64,000 nt of DNA from an uncultured Draconibacterium sp. (GCF_913063105.1 NZ_CAJXYQ010000021.1:17191-81190); one strand, 5' to 3'. Counted from the first letter of the stretch, positions 15,776 to 24,312 are shown. Numbers and translations: made by a program. Notes: generated by a model not told the origin, from the sequence alone.

Positions 15776-17155
15776 ATGTTTATTAAAAGATATTTACACG
15801 ACGTATTAATTGCGGTTGAGGCTATTATCGCCAACCGCCTGAAATCAATTCTTACGGCACTGGGGATTATTTTTGGTGTGGCTGCAGTAATTAGCATGAT
15901 GGCTATTGGAAACGGTGCAGAACAAGAGATTCTGGAACAAATAAAACTGGTGGGGGTAAACAACATTGTTATTACGCCCAGTTCCTACTCGCTTTCAGAT
16001 GGCGCCGGATCCGGAACCGAAGGCAATGGGCAGCCTACAGCAAAAAAGTTTTCGAAAGGGCTTACCTTGCTTGACGTACAGGCCATAAAAACTATTTTGC
16101 CTACCGTTGAACGAATAACACCCGTAATTTCGTTTAACTACTCGGCCCTGCTAAATGGCATTAGCAAACCAGTGGTACTCGAAGGCATTGAAAACCATTA
16201 CTTCGATTTGTTTAATATGCAACTTGCCGAGGGAAACCGGTTTAATCCCGTTCAAATTGAAAAAGGCTTACCCGTTTGTGTTATTGGCAACAACATTAAA
16301 GAGCAGTTTTTTCGTCAACAAAACCCTATTGGGCAGTACATTAAGTGTGGCCAGAATTGGTTAAAGATTGTAGGCGTTGTTGAACGTCGCGATTTTACAG
16401 CATCGGCTTCCGACGAACTGGGTATCAGCAGCTCCGACAATAAAATTTTTATTCCCGTACAAACCATGCTGCTTCGGTTTAAAAACCGTTCGCTTATTCG
16501 TGCCGACGAGGTACTTAAAGCCAACAAAAACGGAGGCGGCGAAGGCATGGTGGTTATTTTTGGTGGCCCCGAGCAAACCGACGAGCCCGTGGATACCGAC
16601 GATAACCTGAACCAGTTGGATAAAATAATTGTGCAGGTAAAAGAAACCGAACAGCTGGGGGCATCGGCAACACTGATAAAGCGAATGTTGCTGCGTAGGC
16701 ACTCCGAGTTGTACGATTTTGAAGTAACCATTCCTGAACTGCTTTTAAAACAACAGCAGAAAACCAAAAAGATTTTCAACATTGTATTAGGGGTTATTGC
16801 CGGCATTTCGCTGGTGGTTGGCGGAATTGGCATTATGAATATTATGCTGGCGTCGGTGCTCGAACGTATTCGCGAAATTGGCGTGCGACAAGCACTGGGG
16901 GCCAAGCAAAAAGATATTATTGCCCAGTTTCTTTCTGAATCGACATTGATTAGCTTAACCGGTGGTATTATCGGAATTATTCTGGGTGTTGTGCTGTCGA
17001 AAATAATTACAGCAATGTTCGATATAAAAACCATTATTTCGGCATTCAGCATTTTTATAGCCTTTGGAGTTTCGGTTGGCGTTGGAATTATTTTTGGTTA
17101 CCTGCCGGCCAAACGAGCTGCTGAAAACGACCCTGTTGTTTCGCTGCGTTCATAA
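15776..17155 (+). CDS. MacB-type ABC transporter permease (no fused ATPase)
   Basis: 459 residues: TM1 (about 20-45, within RLKSILTALGIIFGVAAVIS), a large periplasmic MacB_PCD domain (about 46-335), then three C-terminal helices of the FtsX domain with IREIGVRQALGAKQKDI (about 369-385), the coupling helix that contacts the ATPase, and the end PAKRAAENDPVVSLR. This is the mechanotransmission-type permease of MacB. MacB proper carries an N-terminal ATPase; here the protein starts directly at TM1, and no ATPase gene is found in the cassette or window, so the partner must be encoded elsewhere. The GANG-like periplasmic insert (GAGSGTEGNGQ) is Gly-rich. Confidence 0.92.
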   Translation: MFIKRYLHDVLIAVEAIIANRLKSILTALGIIFGVAAVISMMAIGNGAEQEILEQIKLVGVNNIVITPSSYSLSDGAGSGTEGNGQPTAKKFSKGLTLLDVQAIKTILPTVERITPVISFNYSALLNGISKPVVLEGIENHYFDLFNMQLAEGNRFNPVQIEKGLPVCVIGNNIKEQFFRQQNPIGQYIKCGQNWLKIVGVVERRDFTASASDELGISSSDNKIFIPVQTMLLRFKNRSLIRADEVLKANKNGGGEGMVVIFGGPEQTDEPVDTDDNLNQLDKIIVQVKETEQLGASATLIKRMLLRRHSELYDFEVTIPELLLKQQQKTKKIFNIVLGVIAGISLVVGGIGIMNIMLASVLERIREIGVRQALGAKQKDIIAQFLSESTLISLTGGIIGIILGVVLSKIITAMFDIKTIISAFSIFIAFGVSVGVGIIFGYLPAKRAAENDPVVSLRS

Positions 17156-17189
17156 ATTATTTACCCGGGAATAAAACTTTAAAACAACC

Positions 17190-17279
17190 ATGAGAAAACA
17201 AATACTCATAAAAACTGCACATCGTATTCATGGATGTTCCGTCTTGTTCCTTCAAAAACAAACAATTTCAATAAGATGA
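17190..17279 (+). other. possible 29-codon upstream reading frame
   Basis: ATG at 17190 opens a 29-codon frame ending with TGA at 17277-17279, inside the first copy of the duplicated tolC leader. It may be an upstream ORF or chance; the peptide has no recognised features. Confidence 0.2.
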
Positions 17280-17386
17280 AACGAGCATGAATTTTAGCAT
17301 TCGAAGCTACACAATCAAGAATGATGAAAATTCATCGGGAGTTCCATCTTATACCTTATAAAACAAACAATTTCAATAAGATGAAA
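17226..17386 (+). repeat. direct duplication of the TolC-gene leader and start region
   Basis: Copy 1 (about 17226-17281) and copy 2 (about 17330-17386) are offset by 105 bases. The last 26 bases of each, ending in the start context CAATAAGATGAAA, are identical; further 5' the copies match imperfectly (GTTCCgTCTT versus GTTCCaTCTT). In copy 1 the ATG at 17276 opens M-K-R-A followed by TGA; in copy 2 the ATG at 17381 begins the real gene. Confidence 0.85.
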
Positions 17387-18862
17387 AATATATATCTATC
17401 ACTACTGCTATTCATGGGGCTAAGCCTAAACACACTGGCCCAGGAAGAAATGGTACTTACGCTTCCCGATGTTATCGATCTGGCCTCGAAACAATCGATT
17501 GATGCATTCAGAAATAAAAACATGTACCTGGCCAGCTATTGGGAATACCGCTTTTACAAAGCCGAGCGCTTACCCAGCATTTCGTTAAGCGCCAACCCGC
17601 TCGATTTTAACCGCTACCGCAATAAAGAATATAATTTTGAAACCAACGAAGATGAATTTCGACTGCGCGAATACTTTAACTCCGAGCTAGCTGTTTCGGC
17701 CGTACAAAACGTAACGCTAACCGGTGGGCAGGTATTTTTACGCTCGGAACTGGGTATGGTAAAAAACCTGGGTGGCGACAAAAAAACATCGTACAATGCA
17801 ACGCCTATCAGTATCGGTTTTCAACAAGAACTTAACGGCTACAATCGCCTGAAATGGGAATCGAAAATTGAACCGCTAAAATTTGAGAAAGCAAAAAAAG
17901 AATTCATACAGGACATGGAAGACCTGCGCGTAACTTCTACCATTCGTTTTTTCGGATTGATAAATGCACAAATTCAGAAAAACATTGCAGAAATGAATTA
18001 CGCCAATGCCGATACGCTTTATAAAATTGGTAAAGGCCGCTTTCAGGTGGGAACAGTAACACAAGATGAACTGCTTGAACTTGAACTGCGACTGTTAAAC
18101 AACGAACAAGCATTAAACATTGCCCAACTCGATGAAAAAAGGGCACAGGCCAGGCTCAACTCTTTTTTGGGGCTGCCAAAAGAAACGCTCGTTAAATGTA
18201 TTGTCCCTAGCGAAATTCCTGCGTTACAAATTAACCCCGACGAGGCCATTAGCGAAGCCATTAAAAACAATCCGGAGATTCTGGGACATCAGCAACAAAA
18301 ACTGCAACAAGATGAAAATGTAGCAGAAGCAAAATCGGAGCGGGGTTTAAATACTACGCTGTTTGCCATGTATGGTCTAAACCAAAGTGCCGAAGACTTC
18401 GATCAGGTTTATGTTGAACCAGATAAAAGTCAACGCTTTAGCCTGGGACTAAATATTCCGATTGTTGACTGGGGCCGAGGTAAAGGGCGCTACTCAATGG
18501 CTAAATCGAACCGCGAAGTTGCTCTGGCTACCATCAAACAGGAACGTATTGATTTTGAACAGGATATTTACCAAAGTGTTTTGGAGTTTAACCTGCAGGC
18601 CGGCCAGGTTTACACTGCAGCCAAAGCCGATACAGTGGCCAAAATGGGCTACGATGTAACCTTTCAGCGTTTTCTGATTGGTAAAATTGATGTGATTAAA
18701 CTAAACATTGCCAGCAACGACCAGGAAACGGCCCGAATGTCGTACCTCTCGCAATTACGCGACTACTGGGCAGCTTACTACAGATTAAGAAGTTTAACAC
18801 TTTTTGATTTTGAACAAAGAAAACCTTTGGTGGCAGATTACAACAAACTACTTGAAAATTAA
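17381..18862 (+). CDS. TolC-family outer-membrane efflux protein
   Basis: About 493 residues. I place the start at ATG 17381, because MKNIYLSLLLFMGLSLNTLAQ is a clean signal peptide with cleavage after LAQ; an upstream in-frame ATG at 17321 would add a non-hydrophobic 20-residue extension. The mature protein shows the twofold OEP pattern: LPDVIDLASKQSIDAF near the start (the usual LxxAlxxAxxxN segment) and a second repeat at about residues 300-330 (EAISEAIKNNPEILGHQ), with long amphipathic helices and short strands between. It should form the trimeric outer-membrane exit duct for the adjacent adaptors and permease. Only 3 bases separate it from the next adaptor. Confidence 0.92.
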   Translation: MKNIYLSLLLFMGLSLNTLAQEEMVLTLPDVIDLASKQSIDAFRNKNMYLASYWEYRFYKAERLPSISLSANPLDFNRYRNKEYNFETNEDEFRLREYFNSELAVSAVQNVTLTGGQVFLRSELGMVKNLGGDKKTSYNATPISIGFQQELNGYNRLKWESKIEPLKFEKAKKEFIQDMEDLRVTSTIRFFGLINAQIQKNIAEMNYANADTLYKIGKGRFQVGTVTQDELLELELRLLNNEQALNIAQLDEKRAQARLNSFLGLPKETLVKCIVPSEIPALQINPDEAISEAIKNNPEILGHQQQKLQQDENVAEAKSERGLNTTLFAMYGLNQSAEDFDQVYVEPDKSQRFSLGLNIPIVDWGRGKGRYSMAKSNREVALATIKQERIDFEQDIYQSVLEFNLQAGQVYTAAKADTVAKMGYDVTFQRFLIGKIDVIKLNIASNDQETARMSYLSQLRDYWAAYYRLRSLTLFDFEQRKPLVADYNKLLEN

Positions 18863-18865
18863 GCG

Positions 18866-20101
18866 ATGGCGGTAAAAAGAAAACATATAATAATTGTTAT
18901 AGCAGGACTGCTGCTGATAGTAGCAGCGGTGTTTGCCTCCACATTAACCAGCGGCGAATCGGAAAAATATTATGTGGTTGAAAAAGGCCCTTTTGAAGCT
19001 ACGCTGAGTTGTAACGGAGAAATTAACGGTTTGGTTGCAACCCCAATCCCTATGCCCAAAATACTGGGCGACAGAGACCTGAGGATATGGAACTTGAAAA
19101 TTCTGAACCTCGCACAAGATGGAAAATACGTCAAAAAGGGCGACTTTATCATGCAGCTTGATGCCAGCCAGATTATTTCCGGTATGCGCGAAGAACAGCA
19201 AAAACTGGAAACAGAAGAGGCCGATTTAAAAAATGCCAGGATTGACAGCACTGTACAACTCACGGAACTTCGCGAGGACATAAAAAATGCACACCTTGAT
19301 CTGGAATACAATAAAATTGATTTGGAACAATCAGTTTACGAATCGGCAGCCTACCAGCGCAAAGCCCAAATGACCTATAAAAAAGCAGAAAACGCGATTG
19401 CAAAAAAACAACGCGACTACCTGCTGCGCCAAAACAGATTAAAAATGAAGGTAGGCCGCTCAGAAGAACATGTGGAACGCAGCCGCAAAAGAATAGAAAA
19501 ATTTCAGGAGGCCATGCGCGCGGCACGTATTACCGCTCCCGAGGATGGTATTGTAATTTTTGGCGAAAACTGGGATGGCACTAAATACAGTAAAGACGGC
19601 AATATTTCAACCTGGGCGTTTGGCCCTCCCATTGCTACCTTACCCGATATGTCGAAAGTAATTTCAGAAACATACGTTAAAGAAATTGATATTGCCAAAG
19701 TTGAGGTGGGCGATAAGGTAAGGGTATCTTTTGATGCACTTGAAGACGTAGTTATTAATGGTGAAATAAAGACGATTGCCCTTGTTGGCGAAGACCATAA
19801 AGATTTTGATATGAAAGTTTTTAAGGTTGTTATTCACTTGGATGAAACCAACCAGGGGCTTAAACCGGCCATGTCGAGCAATAACGAAATAATTCTGGCG
19901 AATGAAGCAGAGGCTTTATTTGTTCCGCTAAATGCAGTTCTCAACGAGAACGGGGAAAGCTTCGTTTACCTTGCAACACGCGAAGGCAAACAAAAAACAC
20001 CGGTTACCACAGGCCTCGAAAACGACAAATTTATTCGCATTAAAAGTGGAATAAAAGCAGGCGACAAAGTAGTTCTTAATCCAACTCCTGAGGCGATTTA
20101 A
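18866..20101 (+). CDS. efflux adaptor (HlyD/MacA-type), second copy
   Basis: 411 residues with the same plan as the first adaptor: N-terminal anchor helix (about 7-25), EKGPFEATLSCNGEI, lipoyl half, basic/acidic coiled coil (about 105-215), ITAPEDGIVIF, EIDIAKVEVGDKVRVSFDAL, MKVFKVVIHLDETNQGLKPAM. The two adaptors share the same motif order (EIDIA..V..GxKV; KVFxVxI; LKPAMxxxN) and are evidently paralogues. It lacks the charged C-terminal tail of the first. Two different adaptors in one operon could form mixed hexamers or serve alternative partners. An intrinsic terminator follows after 22 bases, so it closes the transcription unit. Confidence 0.9.
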   Translation: MAVKRKHIIIVIAGLLLIVAAVFASTLTSGESEKYYVVEKGPFEATLSCNGEINGLVATPIPMPKILGDRDLRIWNLKILNLAQDGKYVKKGDFIMQLDASQIISGMREEQQKLETEEADLKNARIDSTVQLTELREDIKNAHLDLEYNKIDLEQSVYESAAYQRKAQMTYKKAENAIAKKQRDYLLRQNRLKMKVGRSEEHVERSRKRIEKFQEAMRAARITAPEDGIVIFGENWDGTKYSKDGNISTWAFGPPIATLPDMSKVISETYVKEIDIAKVEVGDKVRVSFDALEDVVINGEIKTIALVGEDHKDFDMKVFKVVIHLDETNQGLKPAMSSNNEIILANEAEALFVPLNAVLNENGESFVYLATREGKQKTPVTTGLENDKFIRIKSGIKAGDKVVLNPTPEAI

Positions 20102-20123
20102 AAAGAAAGTATACCAAAAACAG

Positions 20124-20152
20124 AAACGGGCTGATAACACAGCCCGTTTTTT
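20124..20152 (+). terminator. intrinsic terminator of the efflux cassette
   Basis: Stem AAACGGGCT/AGCCCGTTT (20124-20132 with 20141-20149), 8-base loop, ending in six T. It lies between the second adaptor and the ATP-grasp-like gene, which starts 16 bases later. Confidence 0.88.
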
Positions 20153-20167
20153 CGTTAATTTCGCGCC

Positions 20168-21391
20168 ATGCAAGACAAGCACTATCCCAATATTTTTCTT
20201 TTTAATCCTACCTGCGAATATGCTGTGGCAAACGGCAATGCATCGTGGCAAGCCAACAGGCTTTTACAAAAAATGGAAGCCGACATGGCTACACTGCCCT
20301 TGTATTTCGCCAATAAAAAAGATATTGTTTTGGTTCCTGAGTTGCCTGATTCAGCGTTTCATTTGCAACTTGAACAGCTGGAAATTGAACCACCCGAATT
20401 TGTTGCCGAAAAACATTTACAGGCGAGCCCCATTGCAAACAGTAACGAACTAAGGCCCTGGGGTTGGAGCCCCGCCGTGCATAAACGCCTGGAGCACCTA
20501 AAACCAACGTGCGCTGCTGCATTTAAAGCATCTCCGGTTTTTAACTGGAAAACAGACTACCGCGAATTGTACTCGAAAAAATTTGCTCGAAGCATCCTTC
20601 ATAATCTCGTAAAAACTTACCCCTCGGAACATTTTATTGCCGAAAGCCAGCTAACTGAAGTTTGCACCAGCAGAGAGACCTACCTGGAACTGCTTCAAAA
20701 ATGGGACAAACTAATGGTAAAAGCTCCCTGGAGCAGCTCCGGACGCGGATTGCAACCCGTTAGGTACACCCCCATACACCCAAAAGTTTGGGACAAGCTG
20801 TTAGGCATTATTAAAGATCAGGGATATGCCATTGTAGAGCCATACCTCGATAAAGTTATTGACCTTGCTTTTCAGTTTAAACTAAAAAACAAAAAAGTAA
20901 GTTTTATCGGCATCAGTAATTTTTCTACCGATTACAAAGGGCAATACAATGGCAACAGTTTAAACGGGCTTCCTGACTCGCTGCACACCGAGGTAAAACA
21001 ATTTATTAAATGCTTACCCGAAATTATTCTACCTGGCCTTACCTTCCTGCTAGAACAAAGCAACCTCGCCGAAAGTTATGAAGGCTATTTTGGCGTTGAC
21101 ACGCTTATTTTCAGAGACCAAAACAAGCAATTAAAGGTTAATCCATGTCTCGAAATTAATGTCAGGCACAATATGGGGCTGCTTTCGCTTTACCTTGAAA
21201 AATTTATTCATCCCACACAAAAGGGGCGTTTTCTCACCTATTATGATCCGAAAAAGGATTTTGCAAGCTTTTGCAACGAAATGAAAAAAACCTATCCCTT
21301 ACAACTTACTAATCACAAAATTGTCTCCGGATTTTGCCCCTTAACAGCTTATTCTGCCCACACAAAATTTGGTGCTTACTTATTGGTTTAA
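20168..21391 (+). CDS. uncharacterised ATP-grasp-like protein
   Basis: 407 residues, no signal peptide or membrane helix; no named family recognised. The middle and C-terminal parts look like an ATP-grasp fold: LMVKAPWSSSGRGLQPVR (K185 and a glycine loop 189-194, nucleotide binding), YAIVEPYLDK (E224, adenine side), GYFGVDTLIFRD (D311, metal), and NPCLEINVRHNMG (E329, N331, the ExN metal motif). The N-terminal 100 residues contain FNPTCEYAVANGNASWQAN and NELRPWGWSP, probably the substrate domain. ATP-grasp enzymes ligate a carboxylate to an amine, thiol or similar group; substrate unknown. Its start follows a -7-like TAATTTCG and the gap to PPK2 is 65 bases. Confidence 0.75.
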   Translation: MQDKHYPNIFLFNPTCEYAVANGNASWQANRLLQKMEADMATLPLYFANKKDIVLVPELPDSAFHLQLEQLEIEPPEFVAEKHLQASPIANSNELRPWGWSPAVHKRLEHLKPTCAAAFKASPVFNWKTDYRELYSKKFARSILHNLVKTYPSEHFIAESQLTEVCTSRETYLELLQKWDKLMVKAPWSSSGRGLQPVRYTPIHPKVWDKLLGIIKDQGYAIVEPYLDKVIDLAFQFKLKNKKVSFIGISNFSTDYKGQYNGNSLNGLPDSLHTEVKQFIKCLPEIILPGLTFLLEQSNLAESYEGYFGVDTLIFRDQNKQLKVNPCLEINVRHNMGLLSLYLEKFIHPTQKGRFLTYYDPKKDFASFCNEMKKTYPLQLTNHKIVSGFCPLTAYSAHTKFGAYLLV

Positions 21392-21455
21392 AGCGTGACA
21401 CTTGATTTTAGCTCCTTTTTTTATAACTTTAGGTAAACGAATCAACCAATCAAAT

Positions 21456-22265
21456 ATGGAGCAGAAAAACGAAAAATACATCAAAAAAGGAAAGTTATCG
21501 AAGAAGTTTTACGAAGCTGAACTAAACCGGCTTCAAATTGAACTGGTACGCTTACAAGAGTGGATAAAATTTAAAGGATTAAAAGTTGTGGTAATTTTTG
21601 AAGGCCGCGATGCTGCCGGAAAAGGCGGCACCATAAAGCGGATCATCCAAACCCTGAATCCGCGAATTTGCAGAGTTGTTGCATTGGGTACGCCTACCGA
21701 GAGAGAAAAAACACAATGGTATTTTCAACGTTATGCACCACACTTGCCCGCCGCAGGCGAAATGGTGCTCTTCGACCGCAGCTGGTACAACCGCGCCGGC
21801 GTAGAAAAAGTTATGGGCTTTTGCAGTAACGACGAATACTGGGAGTTTCTGCGGTCGTGCCCCAATTTTGAACGCATGCTTATCCGCTCGGGTATTATCC
21901 TTATAAAATACTGGTTTTCGGTAAGCCAGGACGAACAGGAGAAACGTTTCAGAGCCAGGCTCAACGAACCTACAAAACGTTGGAAACTGAGTCCTATGGA
22001 TATAAAATCGATGGAAAAATTTGAAGATTATTCAAAAGCAAAAGATGAAATGTTTGCGTACACCGATACAAAAATTAGCCCCTGGTATATGGTTGACGCC
22101 GATGATAAAAAACGTGCCCGCCTGAATTGCATCCACCATTTGCTGAAATCAATTCCATACAAAGAACTGGAACAAGAGCCCATTGAGCTTCCGGAGCGCC
22201 AGGAGAAAAAAGGATATGTGCGTCCTCCATTGGAAGAAATGACTTATGTTCCTGAGGTATATTAA
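21456..22265 (+). CDS. ppk2: polyphosphate kinase 2 family protein
   Basis: About 269 residues; transfers phosphate between inorganic polyphosphate and nucleotides (nucleoside diphosphates or monophosphates, depending on class). Motifs: Walker A VIFEGRDAAGKGGT (residues 47-59), Walker B and following FDRSWYNRAGVEKVM (D107), and the lid RFRARLNEPTKRWKLSPMD. I choose ATG 21456: the in-frame ATG at 21402 would add an unconserved hydrophobic extension, whereas EQKNEKYIKKGKLSKKFYE is typical for the family's N-terminal helix. Cytosolic. The class (I, II or III) cannot be decided from reading alone. Followed by a bidirectional terminator. Confidence 0.93.
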   Translation: MEQKNEKYIKKGKLSKKFYEAELNRLQIELVRLQEWIKFKGLKVVVIFEGRDAAGKGGTIKRIIQTLNPRICRVVALGTPTEREKTQWYFQRYAPHLPAAGEMVLFDRSWYNRAGVEKVMGFCSNDEYWEFLRSCPNFERMLIRSGIILIKYWFSVSQDEQEKRFRARLNEPTKRWKLSPMDIKSMEKFEDYSKAKDEMFAYTDTKISPWYMVDADDKKRARLNCIHHLLKSIPYKELEQEPIELPERQEKKGYVRPPLEEMTYVPEVY

Positions 22266-22280
22266 TACCTTCTCAATTAA

Positions 22281-22322
22281 CAAAAACAAAAAAGGGGAGT
22301 ATTTCTACTCCCCTTTCATTTT
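22281..22322. terminator. bidirectional terminator between ppk2 and the DUF1338 gene
   Basis: Perfect 11-bp stem AAAGGGGAGTA/TACTCCCCTTT (22291-22301 with 22306-22316) with a 4-base loop. On the minus strand it is followed by TTTTTTTGTTTTTG; on the plus strand by a weaker CATTTTC. It serves two convergent genes. Confidence 0.85.
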
Positions 22323-22334
22323 CTCCTCCCATCT

Positions 22335-23258
22335 TTAGTTCTCTCTTGTCCTCGTCATGTCAAACAGGTGTCGTGCCTGTTCGCCAAGAAATCCTGAAAA
22401 CAATTTCTCCTTCCCATTTTCAATCACTTTGCCACGCTCTGCCAGTTCGTAATAGGCGTAGGTCCAGTTTATTTTTTCAATACCATCGTCGCCTTTAACC
22501 TCCACTTCTTCTTTTACAGCCTGGGTGGCCGATTGCCGCAATTTACTTCCCTTCTCTCCTTCCAGCACCTCTTTCATAGGCACTCCGGCGGCGGCTAAAC
22601 TGTTACATGTACTTTCCAAATCGGGCAATTCATCAACCTGCTGATAATTGATAAAAGCGGTAAAATGATTGACAGAATTACCATGTAACATTACCCAGGC
22701 GGCATATTGCGAGATATCGTTAAGTTTTAATACATCATCCTTTTTGGGAATATCCCAGGGGCGACAAAAATACTGTACCAGGTTATGCACCAGGGCTTCA
22801 CCGGCCAAACGCGGCAGTTCTCCTTTTTCTTTTAAGGTTGCCAAAAGCTCAATACTGCTGTCAGACAATAAATAAGGTGTTTCTTTTACGGTTTGTTTTA
22901 TGGCTTGTTGCGCCCAGTCCGGAAGTTCTTCTACCTCTAACTGGCTTACAAATATTTTTGGTAGCATCGGGTCGGGATGTTCAAAATGAATGGCTTTTAA
23001 TTTTTTCTTTTTGAAATCGTATTTCTGCACCGAAACATATTGCAGGCAGCTTAAAATATGCCGGATGGCATTGATGCCCTCGGGCTGTTCGCCAGTGTGG
23101 GTATTAAGCGTCCGGAAGGCAATATGATCATTCACCACCTGGCCGCCTTTTTCGGTAATCAATAGCTGATAAACCCGGGCATACGAAACGCGTTGAAGGT
23201 AGTTTGCCCATAGCCGTTCGAGCAATGCTTCTGTTATTTCTTTTGCAGTAACTTTCAT
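22335..23258 (-). CDS. DUF1338 protein (2-oxoadipate dioxygenase/decarboxylase family)
   Basis: 307 residues. DUF1338 members studied in lysine catabolism are non-haem iron enzymes that convert 2-oxoadipate to 2-hydroxyglutarate. The likely His-His-Glu iron ligands are visible: NDHIAFRTL (H45), GNSVNHFTAF (H198), and YYELAERGK (E271). The N-terminal start EITEALLERLWANYLQRV is typical. The whole-family activity is not established for this branch, so the substrate remains inferred. It is monocistronic: a terminator lies downstream and the next gene upstream is 88 bases away. A KamA-type lysine-aminomutase-like gene lies about 1.8 kb upstream, which may or may not be relevant. Confidence 0.85.
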   Translation of the reverse strand: MKVTAKEITEALLERLWANYLQRVSYARVYQLLITEKGGQVVNDHIAFRTLNTHTGEQPEGINAIRHILSCLQYVSVQKYDFKKKKLKAIHFEHPDPMLPKIFVSQLEVEELPDWAQQAIKQTVKETPYLLSDSSIELLATLKEKGELPRLAGEALVHNLVQYFCRPWDIPKKDDVLKLNDISQYAAWVMLHGNSVNHFTAFINYQQVDELPDLESTCNSLAAAGVPMKEVLEGEKGSKLRQSATQAVKEEVEVKGDDGIEKINWTYAYYELAERGKVIENGKEKLFSGFLGEQARHLFDMTRTREN

Positions 23259-23346
23259 AATGCAGCTTTTTTATTTTAAACATAAAAAACAGCACTTTGG
23301 TTACCTGAAAACAGATGTTTAAAAATATAGGATAATTGAGAAAAAA

Positions 23347-24264
23347 CTATATTGGCAGCTCCAGCTGACTGGCGTTTTTCATAAATGCAAGCACATCTTC
23401 TTTGGCAAACAAACTTGTAGCTCCCCGCTTAGTGGTGTTTAATGCCCCTACAGCGTTTCCAAATTTTAGCGCCTCGGCAACCGGCTTACCATTTAGGTAA
23501 CAATGTAAAAATCCGGCGGCAAATGCCATTCCCGATCCTACATTATCTTTTGCCTCTAAAATATAACCCGGTTCTAAAAACAAACCCTCTTTTGCGTGCA
23601 GCGCCAACACCCCGGCACGTCCACGCGTAATTAAAACCACATCTATTTTATACTGGGCTGAAAGAATTCTGGCAAAATCTTCAATATTTTTATAATCGAT
23701 ATCGAGTTTCCCGGCCAAAAAATCAATTTCTTTCTCTTTTATGCGAACAACATGAGCTGCTTTTAACAAACGCTTCACTACTTTTTTACTAAAGAAATGT
23801 TCAAACAACTTAAGATCGAAAAAGTGAATGGAATCGGGTGATTCTTTTATTAACTCGCGAAGTGTATTTTTTGAAAGGCCAAAACGTTGTGGTAATAAAC
23901 CAAATACCAAACAATCGGCCTGCCGAACCAGCTTTAACGCTTCTGCCGAAAACTCAATATGATCAAAAGCAACATCGGGGGCCACATTATAAATGGCTTC
24001 GTTGTTTTCAGCAAAACTTACATCTACAGTACCGGTTTTAAATACCTGGTCTATTTGAATGTTTTTATCTGAAATATCCAATTGTTTGAGCATTTCAAGT
24101 GCTTCCATCCCCAAATCATCGTCGCCAACACGCGAAAGCAGATAGCCTTCTTCGCCAAGCGAATTGCACCTGAAAACAAAATTAGACGGAGTTCCTCCCA
24201 GCACTTTACCATTTGGTAAAATATCCCAAACAAGTTCTCCGAATGCAACAATCTTTTTGGCCAT
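23347..24264 (-). CDS. PfkB-fold carbohydrate kinase lacking the catalytic Asp
   Basis: 305 residues with the ribokinase fold: KKIVAFGELVWDILPNGKVLGGTPSNF at the start is like fructokinases (shown here by position 3-29), then GDDDLGMEALEML. I set the start at ATG 24264 because a consensus promoter lies just upstream; the longer frame to 24315 would begin before that promoter. The PfkB signature 2 normally reads DxxGAGDxF with Asp as catalytic base; here it is DNVGSGMAFAAG, with Met246 (codon 23527-23529) in that place. The usual DxNxR substrate motif is also altered (FFDLKLFEHFF). It may therefore be a non-catalytic sugar-binding or regulatory relative. Confidence 0.85.
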   Translation of the reverse strand: MAKKIVAFGELVWDILPNGKVLGGTPSNFVFRCNSLGEEGYLLSRVGDDDLGMEALEMLKQLDISDKNIQIDQVFKTGTVDVSFAENNEAIYNVAPDVAFDHIEFSAEALKLVRQADCLVFGLLPQRFGLSKNTLRELIKESPDSIHFFDLKLFEHFFSKKVVKRLLKAAHVVRIKEKEIDFLAGKLDIDYKNIEDFARILSAQYKIDVVLITRGRAGVLALHAKEGLFLEPGYILEAKDNVGSGMAFAAGFLHCYLNGKPVAEALKFGNAVGALNTTKRGATSLFAKEDVLAFMKNASQLELPI

Positions 24265-24281
24265 AATTCTACTTTCGGGTG

Positions 24282-24312
24282 CAAATGTAAACATTAAAAA
24301 AAAGCGAACAAA
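24282..24312 (-). promoter_or_regulatory. promoter of the PfkB-fold gene, TTTG-N19-TAcaTTTG
   Basis: On the minus strand, TTTG (24309-24312) is followed after 19 bases by TACATTTG (24282-24289). Spacing and both boxes fit the Bacteroidota consensus. The box ends 18 bases before the ATG at 24264, fixing that start rather than the one at 24315. Confidence 0.7.

Noticed and set aside
16315..17052. 245-codon minus-strand frame antisense to the MacB-type permease
   Set aside because: Shadow of the permease gene: Ser/Ile/Thr-rich translation with no family and no promoter.
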